Program-made: the position numbers and the translations under genes
From: Duganella margarita
GTDB taxonomy: Bacteria; Pseudomonadota; Gammaproteobacteria; Burkholderiales; Burkholderiaceae_D
Assembly (NCBI RefSeq): GCF_009857535.1
Contig: NZ_WWCS01000002.1
Location: 310,001-374,000 of the forward strand
Direction: 5' to 3'
DNA length: 64,000 nt
The notes under the pieces: model-generated
The model's input: the letters and a program-made list of their open reading frames with translations, nothing else
What the model was told of the DNA's origin: nothing
Database searches by the model: none
Shown: in pieces, positions 8,667 to 17,365 of the stretch
Numbering within the stretch: position 1 is the first letter of the stretch
Layout: the number at the start of each line of letters is the position of its first letter

Positions 8667-9950
8667 CTACCGCGTCGAGTTAGCGCTTGTTGTAAGTTGT
8701 GAGCGGCCGGTTTCCGGCAGGCGCCAGGTGGCCACCAGCGCCGCGATGCTGGTGGCGGCGATGCACCAGGCCGGCGCCATCGGGTCGCCGGTCAGCGCGA
8801 TCAGCCAGGTGACGACAAACTGCGCGCTGCCGCCAAACAGCGACACCCCGACGGAATAGATCAACGCCAGCGCCGCGGCGCGCTGGGTGGCCGGGAACAG
8901 TTCGCAAATGGTGGTCAGCACGGCGCCGGCGGTGAGCGCGGTCAACAGCGCCAGCGTGGCCGAGATGAGTTGCAGCGCCATGGCGTGCGGGTGCGCGATC
9001 AGCCAGCTGAACATCGGCAGGCAGACCAGCGCCGTGGCCAGGCGCGGCCAGAACATCAGCGGCCAGCGGCCATAGCGGTCGGCCAGATGGCCGCCCAGCA
9101 GCGCGCCCGCCAGCATGGTCAGGCCGGTGGCGATGGCCGTCTGCAGGGCGTCGGCCGGCGGCAGGTGCAGCACGGTAGCGCCGTAGGTGGTCATGTAGCT
9201 GCCGATGTAGGTCGATACCGTGCCGCCGGCAATCACCAGGATGCCCAGCACCACATGCTGGCTGCGCCACAGCAGCCGCCCGGCGTGATGCGTGGCGGCG
9301 CTGGCGGCGCCGGCCTGGCTGGGCAGCGTTTCGGGCATCTGGAAGCGCAGGTAGAGCGCGACCGGGATCAGCAAGGTGCTGATGGCAAACGGCACGCGCC
9401 AGCCCCAGTCCTGCATCTGCGCGGCGCTGAGCGACAGCGCCAAGCCCATGCCGAGGCCGCCGGCCAGTGCGGTGGCGATGCCCTGGCTGCCCATTTGCAG
9501 CGCCACATAGGTGGCCCGCTGGTGGGGCGGCGCGCTCTCCAGCAGAAAGGCGGTGGCGGGGCCGGTTTCGCCGCCGAGGGCGAAACCCTGTACCAGCCGG
9601 CACAGCGTGATCAGCAGCGGCGCGTACAGGCCGATGCTGGCGTAGCCGGGCGTCAGCATCAGCGCGACCGTGCCGAGCGTCATCAGGACGGCGCTCAGCA
9701 ACAGTGCCGGGCGGCGGCCGGCCCGGTCGGCATAGCGGCCGATGACGATGCTGCCCAGCGGCCGGGCGATAAAGCCCACACCGAACACGCCGACCGCCAG
9801 CAGCAACGCCAGCGCGGACCCCGCACCGGGGAAGAACACCTTGCCGATGGTTTGCGCAAAGAACGCATAGGCGACGAAATCGAAGAACTCCAGCCCGTTG
9901 CAGATCACGGCGGCCAGGACGATCGCGGTGCCGGGACGCGTCGCGGCCAT
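8667..9950 (-). CDS. MFS transporter, metabolite:H+ symporter (MHS) type
   Basis: The 427-residue protein has 12 predicted transmembrane segments. It starts MAATRPGTAIVLAAVICNGLEFFDF, the usual opening of the MHS branch that imports organic acids and osmolytes (KgtP/ProP/CitA relatives). The inter-helix loop GRYADRAGRRPALL is the MFS signature D-R-x-G-R-R. LCRLVQGFALGGETGPA matches the helix 4 region of the branch. ATG 9950 is one base after the stop of the regulator gene upstream (TAA-C-ATG), so the two genes are probably co-translated. A longer in-frame start at 10091 would lie within the regulator and encode an Arg/Cys-rich nonsense N-terminus. The substrate is unknown. Confidence 0.85.
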   Translation of the reverse strand: MAATRPGTAIVLAAVICNGLEFFDFVAYAFFAQTIGKVFFPGAGSALALLLAVGVFGVGFIARPLGSIVIGRYADRAGRRPALLLSAVLMTLGTVALMLTPGYASIGLYAPLLITLCRLVQGFALGGETGPATAFLLESAPPHQRATYVALQMGSQGIATALAGGLGMGLALSLSAAQMQDWGWRVPFAISTLLIPVALYLRFQMPETLPSQAGAASAATHHAGRLLWRSQHVVLGILVIAGGTVSTYIGSYMTTYGATVLHLPPADALQTAIATGLTMLAGALLGGHLADRYGRWPLMFWPRLATALVCLPMFSWLIAHPHAMALQLISATLALLTALTAGAVLTTICELFPATQRAAALALIYSVGVSLFGGSAQFVVTWLIALTGDPMAPAWCIAATSIAALVATWRLPETGRSQLTTSANSTR

Positions 9951-9951
9951 G

Positions 9952-12804
9952 TTAGAGCGCGGCCGGGACACCGGGCGCGGCGTCGCCGCGCGGATGGCCG
10001 AGCAGGGCGCGGGCCCGCGCCAGGTCCGGTGACTGCTCTTGCCGGGCGGCCTCCACCAGCGGCAGCAGCAGCGGCGCCACCGCGTCGGCATCGCCCTGCG
10101 CCAGGCGCAATTCCGCCAGCGCCACGCTGGCGCGCAATTGTTCCGACCAGGCGCCTTGTTGCTGCGCCAGCGCCATCGCCGCCAGGAAGCTCTGTTCGGC
10201 GTCGGCAGGGCGCGCCATATTGGCCTGGCATCTGCCGCGCGTGGTCAGGAACTCGGGCAGGCGCAGCAGGTCGCCGCCGCGCCGGATGGTGGCTTCGGCC
10301 TGTTCGCACATCGACAGACTGGCCGCGTGCAGGGCCAGGTCGGACAGGCCCCTGGCCATCAGCGTCAGCGCCATGCTGGTCAGCATCTCGTAGCCGTAGG
10401 CGTGCAGCGACTCCACTGCATCGCGGATGCGTTCGCCGCCGGCGGCCGGCTGGCCTTGCAGCAGCAGCACCTGGCCGTACAGGATGTCGGCGGTATTGCG
10501 ATACGGTTCCAGCGAATGCTGCTTGCCGACCCGTTCCAGTTCGTCGGCGACGGCGGTGATGCGTTCGACATCCTCGGCATAGCTGTACACCGAACCGGCC
10601 CAGATCAGCGCCAGGCAATAGGTCACCGCGTGACCATGGTGTTTGGCCTTGAGGATGGTCTCGGCGGCCAGGGCGTAAGCCTGGGCCGGACGGCCGCTCA
10701 GCCACAGCGTGCGGCTGAGGCCGCACAGTGCGCGGATGTGGTATTCAAAGCCCACGCTGGAATCGAGCACGTGCGGCGCGCTGGCCGCGTAGCTGAAGCA
10801 GTTTTCCCAGTGCCGCCGGGCCGCCTCGACCTGGCCGACCAGGTGCAGGCAGACGCCCATCAGCGCATCGACCATGAAGCGCGCCTGCGGATCGTCCCGC
10901 CCCTGCAGCAGCGACTGCGCCTGGTGGGCGATGGCCAACGCCTCGGTGTAGGCGCCTTCCCGATGCAGCAGCACCAGGTAGCCGCTCAGCAGTTGCAGCA
11001 GCTCCGCCAAATCGCCCAGCTGCTCGGCCAGCGCGATGCTGCGGCGGTAGGCGGCGCTGGCGCGGCCGTTGCGGCCGCTGCCGAGGAACATCAGCGCCTG
11101 ACCGAGCGCACGCTGCAGGCGCATTTCCAGCTGCGAACCGGCCAGCGCCGGCGGCAGGTGCTGCAGCGCCGCCTGCGCCCAGCGCGAGCATTCGACCAGC
11201 TGCGAGTGTTGCAGCAGCAGCGGGCAGGTTTGCGCCGCCAGTTCGATCGCGCGGCTGGCGTGCTGGCGGTCGCGCAGAAACCAGTCCAGCGCGGCGCGCA
11301 GATTGGGCAGGTCTTGTTCGATCAGCTCGGCGTGCGGCGACGGGCCGTCGAGGCGGCCGATCCAGCGCTGGAAAAATTCGGCGTGGCGCTGCGTCACCGC
11401 CGCCAGTTCGTCCGACCCCTGCAACAGGGTGCGGCAATACGAGCGGGTGGTGTCGAGCAGGCGGTAGCGCAGCGTGGCGCCGCCGGCGTTGACTGCCACC
11501 AGCGACTTCGACACCAGGTTGGCCAGCAGTTCCACCGCGGCAAACTGGTCCTGCTCCGGGCAGCAGATGGCGAGGGCGGCATCGAGCGAAAAGGTGCCGG
11601 TCAACACCGACAGCCGGCGCAGCAGCCGCCGTTCGGCGGCCGGCAGCAGGTTGAAGCTCCAGTCGAGCGTGGCGCGCAGCGTCTGGTGACGGGCGTTGGC
11701 GGTGCGGCGGCCGGGCCACGACAGCGAGGCGCCGGCGTCAAAATGCCGGGTGACGGCGTGCAGGCCGAGCGCGTCGATGCGGCTGGCGGCCAGTTCGATC
11801 GCCAGCGCGATGCCGTCCAGGTCGCGGCACAGGCGCGCCACCAGCGGCGCATCCTGGTCCGACAGCATGAAGTCGAGGCCGCCGGCGGCGGCGCGCTCGA
11901 CAAACAGCTTGACCGCCGGGTAGGCCAGCGCCTGGGCGCCGGTCAGGCCATCGCCATCGGGCGGGCAGGCCAGCGGTTGCAGGCGGTAGACGTACTCGCC
12001 GGCGGCGCGCAGCACTTCGCGGCTGGTTACCAGGACGCGGATGCCCGGGCAGTGGCGCAGCAGGCTCTCGACCAGCGTGGCCACGGCATCGATCACGTGT
12101 TCGCAGCAGTCGAGCACCAGCAGCGCCTTGCGCTCGGCCAGATGGGCTTCGAGCGCGCGCGGATCGTCGGCGCGGTGGGCCATGCCGAGCGCGCCGGCCA
12201 GGGTGGCTAGCACCAGTTCCGCTGCGGTGATGCAGGAAAAATCGACGAAGTGCACATCGCCGGCGAAGTCCGCGGACGCCGCATGCATGGCGGTAATTGC
12301 CACCGTGGTCTTGCCGATGCCGCCGGCGCCGACGATCGACACCAGCCGGTAACGCGCCAGCGCGGCGCTCAGCAGGCCGACTTCCTCGTCGCGGCCCAGC
12401 ACCTGGGTCGACAGCGACGGCAGCCGCAGCGGCGCGTCCGGCCGGGCGTCGGCCACGCGGCCGGCCGGCGCCGACGCGGCGGCGATGCGGTTGACCGGCG
12501 CGACAAAACTGTATCCCTGGTTGGCGACGTTGACGATGTAGCGGTGCTGGCCGGCGCTGTCGCCCAGCGCCTTGCGGATGGCGACGATGTGGAAGCGCAG
12601 GCTGCCTTCCTCGACCACCATATTCGGCCACACGGTGGCCAGCAGGTCGCGCTTGGCGACCACTGCGCCGGCCGCGGCGACCAGCGCGATCAGCACATCC
12701 AGCGCGCGCCCGCCCAGCCGGACGGCGACGCCATCCTGTTCGAGCAGGCGTTCGGCCGGTGACAGCGTAAACGGACCAAATTGAGCGCGCCACTCGGCAT
12801 TCAT
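9952..12804 (-). CDS. STAND-type transcription regulator: OmpR-like winged helix, NB-ARC-like ATPase, TPR sensor
   Basis: This 950-residue regulator has three parts. Residues 1-105 form an OmpR/PhoB-type winged helix (LLEQDGVAVRLGGRALDVL..NQGYSFVAPV). Residues about 135-420 form a P-loop NTPase with Walker A GAGGIGKTT (159-167), Walker B LLVLDCCEH, and a following winged-helix region. Residues about 450-950 are helical TPR-like repeats. Such proteins are ATP-gated activators or repressors whose repeats sense a ligand or partner. It runs divergently from the alpha/beta hydrolase gene and is coupled to the MFS gene behind it, so it probably controls both. No strong Shine-Dalgarno was seen at ATG 12804. 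Confidence 0.85.
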   Translation of the reverse strand: MNAEWRAQFGPFTLSPAERLLEQDGVAVRLGGRALDVLIALVAAAGAVVAKRDLLATVWPNMVVEEGSLRFHIVAIRKALGDSAGQHRYIVNVANQGYSFVAPVNRIAAASAPAGRVADARPDAPLRLPSLSTQVLGRDEEVGLLSAALARYRLVSIVGAGGIGKTTVAITAMHAASADFAGDVHFVDFSCITAAELVLATLAGALGMAHRADDPRALEAHLAERKALLVLDCCEHVIDAVATLVESLLRHCPGIRVLVTSREVLRAAGEYVYRLQPLACPPDGDGLTGAQALAYPAVKLFVERAAAGGLDFMLSDQDAPLVARLCRDLDGIALAIELAASRIDALGLHAVTRHFDAGASLSWPGRRTANARHQTLRATLDWSFNLLPAAERRLLRRLSVLTGTFSLDAALAICCPEQDQFAAVELLANLVSKSLVAVNAGGATLRYRLLDTTRSYCRTLLQGSDELAAVTQRHAEFFQRWIGRLDGPSPHAELIEQDLPNLRAALDWFLRDRQHASRAIELAAQTCPLLLQHSQLVECSRWAQAALQHLPPALAGSQLEMRLQRALGQALMFLGSGRNGRASAAYRRSIALAEQLGDLAELLQLLSGYLVLLHREGAYTEALAIAHQAQSLLQGRDDPQARFMVDALMGVCLHLVGQVEAARRHWENCFSYAASAPHVLDSSVGFEYHIRALCGLSRTLWLSGRPAQAYALAAETILKAKHHGHAVTYCLALIWAGSVYSYAEDVERITAVADELERVGKQHSLEPYRNTADILYGQVLLLQGQPAAGGERIRDAVESLHAYGYEMLTSMALTLMARGLSDLALHAASLSMCEQAEATIRRGGDLLRLPEFLTTRGRCQANMARPADAEQSFLAAMALAQQQGAWSEQLRASVALAELRLAQGDADAVAPLLLPLVEAARQEQSPDLARARALLGHPRGDAAPGVPAAL

Positions 12805-12869
12805 TGATTAAGCACCACGGTGATTGAGCAAATACTTCAGGATTTTAACTTATTTTCGTGAAGTTAACT
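12805..12869. promoter_or_regulatory. Divergent promoter region with direct repeats and a palindrome
   Basis: The 171-base gap between the STAND regulator and the hydrolase holds two direct repeats, TGATTAAGCA (12805-12814) and TGATTGAGCA (12821-12830), spaced 16 bases start to start. It also holds a perfect inverted repeat TTAACTT (12845-12851), nine bases, AAGTTAA (12861-12867). OmpR-type winged helices usually bind tandem direct repeats, so the first pair is a plausible autoregulatory site. The binding assignment is inferred. Confidence 0.35.
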
Positions 12870-12975
12870 GAGCCGCCCCGCAGCCGGCGCCGTGGCCGGT
12901 CCACCCGTTTAGGTGGTTGCGGCCGCCTGACGCAGCGCGCACACTGCCGGGCACATACAAAAGATGGGGAGAGCA

Positions 12976-13662
12976 ATGCGCGTCAACAATGTCGTGCTGG
13001 TGCATGGGGCGTTTGTCGATGGCAGCGGCTGGGAGCCGGTCTACCAACTGCTGACGGCCCAGGGCTACCAGGTGCACATCGTGCAGCATCCCACCACCTC
13101 GCTGGCGGCCGACGTGGCGGCGACCCAGGCCGTGCTGGATTTACAGGATGGCCCGGTGGTGCTGGTCGGCCATTCCTACGGCGGCGTGGTGATTACCGAA
13201 GCGGGCCACCATCCCAAGGTGGCGCGGCTGGTCTACCTGGCCGCATTTGCGCCCGACAGCGGCGAGTCGGTGCAAAAACTGTGCGCCCTGCCGTTGCCCG
13301 GCGCACCGCTGCCGCCGATGCTGGCGCCGGTGCGCGGGTTCGTGCGGCTGGACCAGGCCAAGTTTGCCGCCGCCTACGCCGCCGACCTGCAAGCGGAACG
13401 CGCCGCTTTCCTGGCCAGCGCCCAGCAGCCGCTGGGACTGGACGCCTTTACCGGCGAGGTGGGCATGCCGGCGTGGCGTTCCAGGCCCAGCTGGTACCTG
13501 GTGGCCAGCGAAGACAATATGATTGCGCCGCTGGCGCAACAGCTCATGGCGCAGCGCGCCGGCGCCGCCGTGACCGCAGCCCGCAGCAGCCATGCAGTGC
13601 ATGAATCTCATCCGGCCGCCGTGGCCGCCCTGATCGACCGCGCGGCGCGCGACCTGCGCTAA
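12976..13662 (+). CDS. Alpha/beta-fold hydrolase (esterase-like)
   Basis: The 228-residue cytoplasmic protein matches the small alpha/beta hydrolases of the salicylate-esterase/pyrethroid-hydrolase-like group. It opens NNVVLVHGAFVDGSGW (oxyanion region), has the nucleophile elbow GHSYGG with Ser67, and ends with a His in SSHAVHESHP. The acid is probably the Asp in VASEDN. GGGGAG at 12967-12972 favours ATG 12976 over the in-frame ATG 12964. It diverges from the STAND regulator and ends tail-to-tail with an MFS gene, the two stops sharing the bases CTAA. The substrate is unknown; ester or lactone cleavage is the family expectation. Confidence 0.85.
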   Translation: MRVNNVVLVHGAFVDGSGWEPVYQLLTAQGYQVHIVQHPTTSLAADVAATQAVLDLQDGPVVLVGHSYGGVVITEAGHHPKVARLVYLAAFAPDSGESVQKLCALPLPGAPLPPMLAPVRGFVRLDQAKFAAAYAADLQAERAAFLASAQQPLGLDAFTGEVGMPAWRSRPSWYLVASEDNMIAPLAQQLMAQRAGAAVTAARSSHAVHESHPAAVAALIDRAARDLR

Positions 13663-14843
13663 TCGGCGGCATGCGGCCAGCCCGGCATTTGCGCGCGTCG
13701 CGCCGAGAGCGCCAGGAAGGCCAGCGCCAGCAACAGCAAGCCCAACGAGCCGAGCAGGTTGGCGTGGTGGCCATAGCGCGCATACAGCAGCCCGGCCAGC
13801 GCCGAACCGAAGGCGATGCCGGCAAACACAAACGAGGCCGTCACCGCCAGCGCCACGCCGCGCAGTTCGGCCGACAACTCCACGATGCGGCGCTGCTGCG
13901 ATGGCCAGATGATGTCGGTGGCAAAGGCCCACAGCAGCAGCATGCCGAACAGCAGGGCCAGCGTCGGCGGCGCCAGCAACAGCAGCAGGTCCAGCGCCAG
14001 CAGGCCCATGCCGGCCAACAGCATGGCGTCGGCGCTGTAGCGGCGGGCCGCCCGTACCACGAACAGGTTGCCCAGCACACCGGCCATGCCCAGCACCGCC
14101 ATGCCGGCCGAAACCGTATGAGCGCTGCCATGGAACACGTCGCGGATGATCGGCGCGATGAACGCATACGTGGTGTAAGCGCCGGCGGCGATGAAGAACA
14201 CCACCAGGTAGGCCGGCAACAGCACCGCATCGGTCAGCACCCGCCCCAGCGTGGTCAGCGAAATCGCCTGACCGCCGGCCTGTGCCGGCACCGCCAGGCG
14301 TATCAGCAGCGCCGTCAGCAGGCCGGCCGCAGCCACCGCCACGAACAGCGGCCGCGCGCCCCACGCTTGCGCCATCCAGGCCGACAGCGGCATGCCCACC
14401 AGCCCGGCCATGCTCAGCCCCAGCAGCACCATGGCGATCGCGCTGCCCTGTTGTCTGGGTTCGACCAGGCCGGCCGCCAGCGCGCCCAGCACCGGGCCGA
14501 TCAGCGCGGCGCCCAGTCCCATTGCCACCCGGGCCGCCAGCAGCGCGCGGTAGTCCGGCGCGACGGCGAAAGCCAGCGCCGCGCTGCTGAACACCGCCAG
14601 CCCGATCAGCACCTGGCGGCGCCGCGGCAGATGGCCGAACGCCACCTGCAACAGCGGCGCGGCCAGCGCGAAGGTGACCCCGAACACGGTGATCAGCAAC
14701 GCGGTCTGGGCGTCGCTGAGTCCCCATTGGGCGGCAATCGCCGCCAGGCTGCCGACCACCGACAGCGCGCCGGTGGCCTGCACGAAGTAAGCCAGGCTCA
14801 GCGAGCGTAGCGCCAGGACGGCAGGACGGGCGATGGCATCCAT
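13659..14843 (-). CDS. MFS transporter, DHA1 (AraJ-like efflux) type
   Basis: The 394-residue protein has about 12 hydrophobic segments and is an MFS drug/sugar-efflux type (AraJ/CynX-like). Visible landmarks are the GHLPRRRQVLIG loop between helices 2 and 3 and ARVAMGLGAALIGPVLGALAAGLV in helices 4-5. It starts three bases after the stop of the SDR gene upstream, so the two form an operon. It probably exports a small compound made or detoxified by the SDR, but the substrate cannot be read from sequence. Its last four bases overlap the end of the convergent hydrolase gene. Confidence 0.85.
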   Translation of the reverse strand: MDAIARPAVLALRSLSLAYFVQATGALSVVGSLAAIAAQWGLSDAQTALLITVFGVTFALAAPLLQVAFGHLPRRRQVLIGLAVFSSAALAFAVAPDYRALLAARVAMGLGAALIGPVLGALAAGLVEPRQQGSAIAMVLLGLSMAGLVGMPLSAWMAQAWGARPLFVAVAAAGLLTALLIRLAVPAQAGGQAISLTTLGRVLTDAVLLPAYLVVFFIAAGAYTTYAFIAPIIRDVFHGSAHTVSAGMAVLGMAGVLGNLFVVRAARRYSADAMLLAGMGLLALDLLLLLAPPTLALLFGMLLLWAFATDIIWPSQQRRIVELSAELRGVALAVTASFVFAGIAFGSALAGLLYARYGHHANLLGSLGLLLLALAFLALSARRAQMPGWPHAAD

Positions 14844-14846
14844 GGC

Positions 14847-15611
14847 TTAGTGGCCAACCGGGATCGGATTGTCCTTCATCTGCTGGTTGAAGCCCTGCAC
14901 AAAGCCGTGCTCGCCAGAGCCGGGATTGTCGCGCAGCGCCTGGATGCCGTCGATATAGACCTCATCGCGGCCCTGCGCCAGTCTCTGCATGGTGTCGGCG
15001 ACAAAAGCCGGCAACGGCATGGCGCGCGGATCGCCGCCTTTGTAGATCAGGTCGGTATCGACCCATGGCGGGGCGATTTCCACCACGCGCACGCCGCTAC
15101 CCTGCAAGGCGAAGCGTTGCGACAGCGCGTACGAGTGAATCGCCGCCTTGGTGGCCGAGTACACGGCGGTGCTGGCCAGCGGCACGAACGCCAGTGCCGA
15201 CGAATTGTGGATCACCACCGCGTCCTGCTGCTGTTTCAGGTGCGGCAGCAACGCCGAGGTCATGCGCACCGGGCCCAGCAGGTTGGTGCTGATGGTGGCG
15301 ACGGCGGTGTCGTCGTCGATGGCGCCGGCGGCATCGTCAAACGGCATGATGCCGGCGTTGTTGAACAGCACGTTCAGCTTCGGGAAGTCCTTGACCAGCT
15401 GCGCCGCCACCGTGTTGATCTGCTGCGGATTCTGGATGTCCAGCTCGACGCTGTGCATGCCGGGATTGGCCTTGGTCACTTCGTCCAGCAGCGCCTTGCG
15501 GCGGCCGCTGATGATGACCTGGTTGCCCAGTTGATGGAACGCTTCGGCGATGCCGCGACCGATGCCCGAGCCGCCGCCGGTGATGAAGATCGTATTGCCG
15601 CTGGTTTTCAT
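14847..15611 (-). CDS. Short-chain dehydrogenase/reductase (DltE-like)
   Basis: The 254-residue classical SDR has the Rossmann cofactor motif TGGGSGIG (residues 11-18), NNAG after strand 4, a catalytic Ser in HNSSALAFVP, and the YSATK active-site motif. Overall it resembles the DltE/COG3967 group of NAD(P)-dependent oxidoreductases. The first ATG with a ribosome-binding site (AAAGG, 7 bases upstream) is 15611; an upstream in-frame ATG at 15677 would add 22 residues that do not look like an SDR N-terminus. It is the first gene of an operon with the MFS efflux gene and diverges from a GlxA-type regulator, its likely controller. The substrate is unknown. Confidence 0.88.
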   Translation of the reverse strand: MKTSGNTIFITGGGSGIGRGIAEAFHQLGNQVIISGRRKALLDEVTKANPGMHSVELDIQNPQQINTVAAQLVKDFPKLNVLFNNAGIMPFDDAAGAIDDDTAVATISTNLLGPVRMTSALLPHLKQQQDAVVIHNSSALAFVPLASTAVYSATKAAIHSYALSQRFALQGSGVRVVEIAPPWVDTDLIYKGGDPRAMPLPAFVADTMQRLAQGRDEVYIDGIQALRDNPGSGEHGFVQGFNQQMKDNPIPVGH

Positions 15612-15693
15612 GATATGGCCTTTCAAGTGAGTTGATGCAAGCCATTCTGCGCCGCCATCCAACGTCTGCGGGGACATTAAACACGCAATTCAG

Positions 15694-15709
15694 GCCATCT
15701 TTAAATGGC
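15694..15709. promoter_or_regulatory. Inverted repeat between SDR and GlxA-type regulator
   Basis: An inverted repeat GCCAT-CTTTAA-ATGGC lies midway in the 151-base divergent gap. It is a candidate operator for the neighbouring AraC/GlxA regulator. No binding data can be drawn from sequence alone. Confidence 0.3.
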
Positions 15710-15762
15710 GCCAAATGCCGAGAAAAGACATAAAATACCTTTTTTGATAAAAAAAGGACACG

Positions 15763-16725
15763 ATGATGAGCAAGCGCATCGGCCTGGTGATCTTTCCTCA
15801 ATTTCAGGCCTTGGACATGGCGGCACTGACGGTTTTCGAGTTCGCCAATACCTTGCTGGCGGCGCCGCTGTATGAACTGTCCACCTTGTCGCTGGCCGGC
15901 GGGCCGGTGAAAAGTTCCAGCGGCGTGGCACTCGACAGCCTGCCACTGGGCTGGGGCGGTTACGACACGCTGCTGGTGGCCGGCGCCCTCGGCAGCCCGG
16001 GGGCGCAGCCGGAACTGGAGGCGGCGCTGCTGGCCAGCGCCGCTGTGACGCGCCGCATCGCCAGCATCTGCACCGGTGCCTTCGTCCTTGCGCGCACCGG
16101 CCTGATGGACGGCAAGCGGGTCACCACCCACTGGGCGTTCGGCCGCAAGCTGCAGGAACGGCATCCGGCGCTGACGGTGGACGAGGACAAGATCTTTGCC
16201 CGCGACGGCGCGATCTGGTCGTCGGCCGGCGTCACTGCCTGCATCGACATGGCGCTGGCGATGGTGGAACAAGACTTGGGCGCCGAGATTGCCCGCAAGG
16301 TAGCGCGGGCAATGGTGGTATACCACCGGCGTAGCGGCGGCCAGTCGCAATTTTCCGCACTGGCCGAGATCGAGCCGAGTTCGGACCGCATCAAGGAAGC
16401 GCTGCTGTACGCACGCGACCACCTGCACCGCGACTTGAGCGTCGAAGAGCTGGCTTCGCAGGTGCACTGGAGCCCGCGCCACTTCAGCCGCGTGTTCCAG
16501 TCGCAGACCGGGCTGGCGCCGGCCAAGGCGATCGAGAAGCTGCGGGTGGAAGCGGCGCAGGCGCTGATCGACCAGGGCCATTCGTCAATCGGCCGCATCG
16601 CCGACCTGACCGGTTTTGGCGACGAGGAACGCCTGCGCCGCGCCTTCCTGCGCGCTTTCGGCCAGCCGCCGAAAGTGTTCGTGCAGCAGGCGCGCTCGCG
16701 CAACGAACACGTCTATTTATCGTAA
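15763..16725 (+). CDS. GlxA-family transcription regulator (DJ-1/PfpI domain plus AraC helix-turn-helix)
   Basis: The 320-residue protein has an N-terminal DJ-1/PfpI-like ligand domain (residues about 5-190) whose nucleophile-elbow equivalent is SICTGAFVLA with Cys103. The C-terminal AraC-type domain (about 215-315) has two helix-turn-helix units (SVEELASQVHWSPRHFSRVFQ and SIGRIADLTGFGDEERLRRAF). GlxA-type proteins activate or repress nearby catabolic or detoxification genes in response to small ligands. The start at 15763 has AAGGA 6 bases upstream. It diverges from the SDR-MFS operon, the most likely target. Confidence 0.9.
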   Translation: MMSKRIGLVIFPQFQALDMAALTVFEFANTLLAAPLYELSTLSLAGGPVKSSSGVALDSLPLGWGGYDTLLVAGALGSPGAQPELEAALLASAAVTRRIASICTGAFVLARTGLMDGKRVTTHWAFGRKLQERHPALTVDEDKIFARDGAIWSSAGVTACIDMALAMVEQDLGAEIARKVARAMVVYHRRSGGQSQFSALAEIEPSSDRIKEALLYARDHLHRDLSVEELASQVHWSPRHFSRVFQSQTGLAPAKAIEKLRVEAAQALIDQGHSSIGRIADLTGFGDEERLRRAFLRAFGQPPKVFVQQARSRNEHVYLS

Positions 16726-16822
16726 GCCGGGCCGCGCGCCGGCCAAAGGTATAACCCCTTTCGGGGCTGCCTGCGTGCGCGGATGCTGCCTACAATGGCG
16801 GTTGATGCCATTCCAGGAGTCC

Positions 16823-17356
16823 ATGATGCAAATCCCGATACCGCGCTCCGCCATGAAGGCCGGCGCCCTTGTGCTGGCGTTGAGCGCCGACCTGTCGCCG
16901 GCGTGCGCCGCCGGCCAGATTGACCACGATCATCAGGAGTACGGCATGAACGGCGCCACCACCGCAATCCCGGCCGCCGCGCCGCAAGAGCTGTTGAGCG
17001 CAGACGATTATCCGACGACATTGACGCGGTTGGTCGGCGCCTTCGAAGCGGCCGGCATGACCGTCTTTGCGCGCATCGACCATAGCGCCGGCGCGGCCGC
17101 TGTCGGACTGAGCGTGCCACCGGCCACCGTCCTCATCTATGGCAATCCGCGCGGCGGCACGCCAGCCATGCAGGCTGCGCCAACGCTGGCGCTCGACCTG
17201 CCGTTGCGGGTGCTGGTGCGGCAGGACGAAGCCGGCGCTACCCGGGTGGCGTTTCACTCCGCGCTGGAACTGGTGCGGCGCGCCGGCTTGCCCGACCAGA
17301 TGGCCGCGCCATTGCTGAAAGCAGAAGCGCTGATCGCGGCCACGGTAAAGCCTTAA
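16823..17356 (+). CDS. DUF302-domain protein with signal peptide
   Basis: The 177-residue product starts at ATG 16823 (AGGAG at 16815; ATG 16826 is equally possible). A hydrophobic leader ending near ACAAG suggests export. The rest is a DUF302 domain (DYPTTLTRLVGAFEAAGMTVFARIDHSAGA..VLIYGNPRGGTPAM), an alpha/beta fold with no settled function. It often occurs alone or fused to redox or periplasmic proteins. The conserved His/Asp near FARIDHS and the YGNP motif are present. It stands between the GlxA regulator and a convergent porin, and a TACAAT -10-like box precedes it at about 16790. The in-frame extension upstream to 16616 lies within the regulator gene and is rejected. Confidence 0.75.
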   Translation: MMQIPIPRSAMKAGALVLALSADLSPACAAGQIDHDHQEYGMNGATTAIPAAAPQELLSADDYPTTLTRLVGAFEAAGMTVFARIDHSAGAAAVGLSVPPATVLIYGNPRGGTPAMQAAPTLALDLPLRVLVRQDEAGATRVAFHSALELVRRAGLPDQMAAPLLKAEALIAATVKP

Positions 17357-17365
17357 GCTGATGCA

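Noticed and set aside
10039..12210. Plus-strand open frame of 723 codons opposite the STAND regulator
   Set aside because: Gln/Arg-rich shadow without a ribosome-binding site or known domain.
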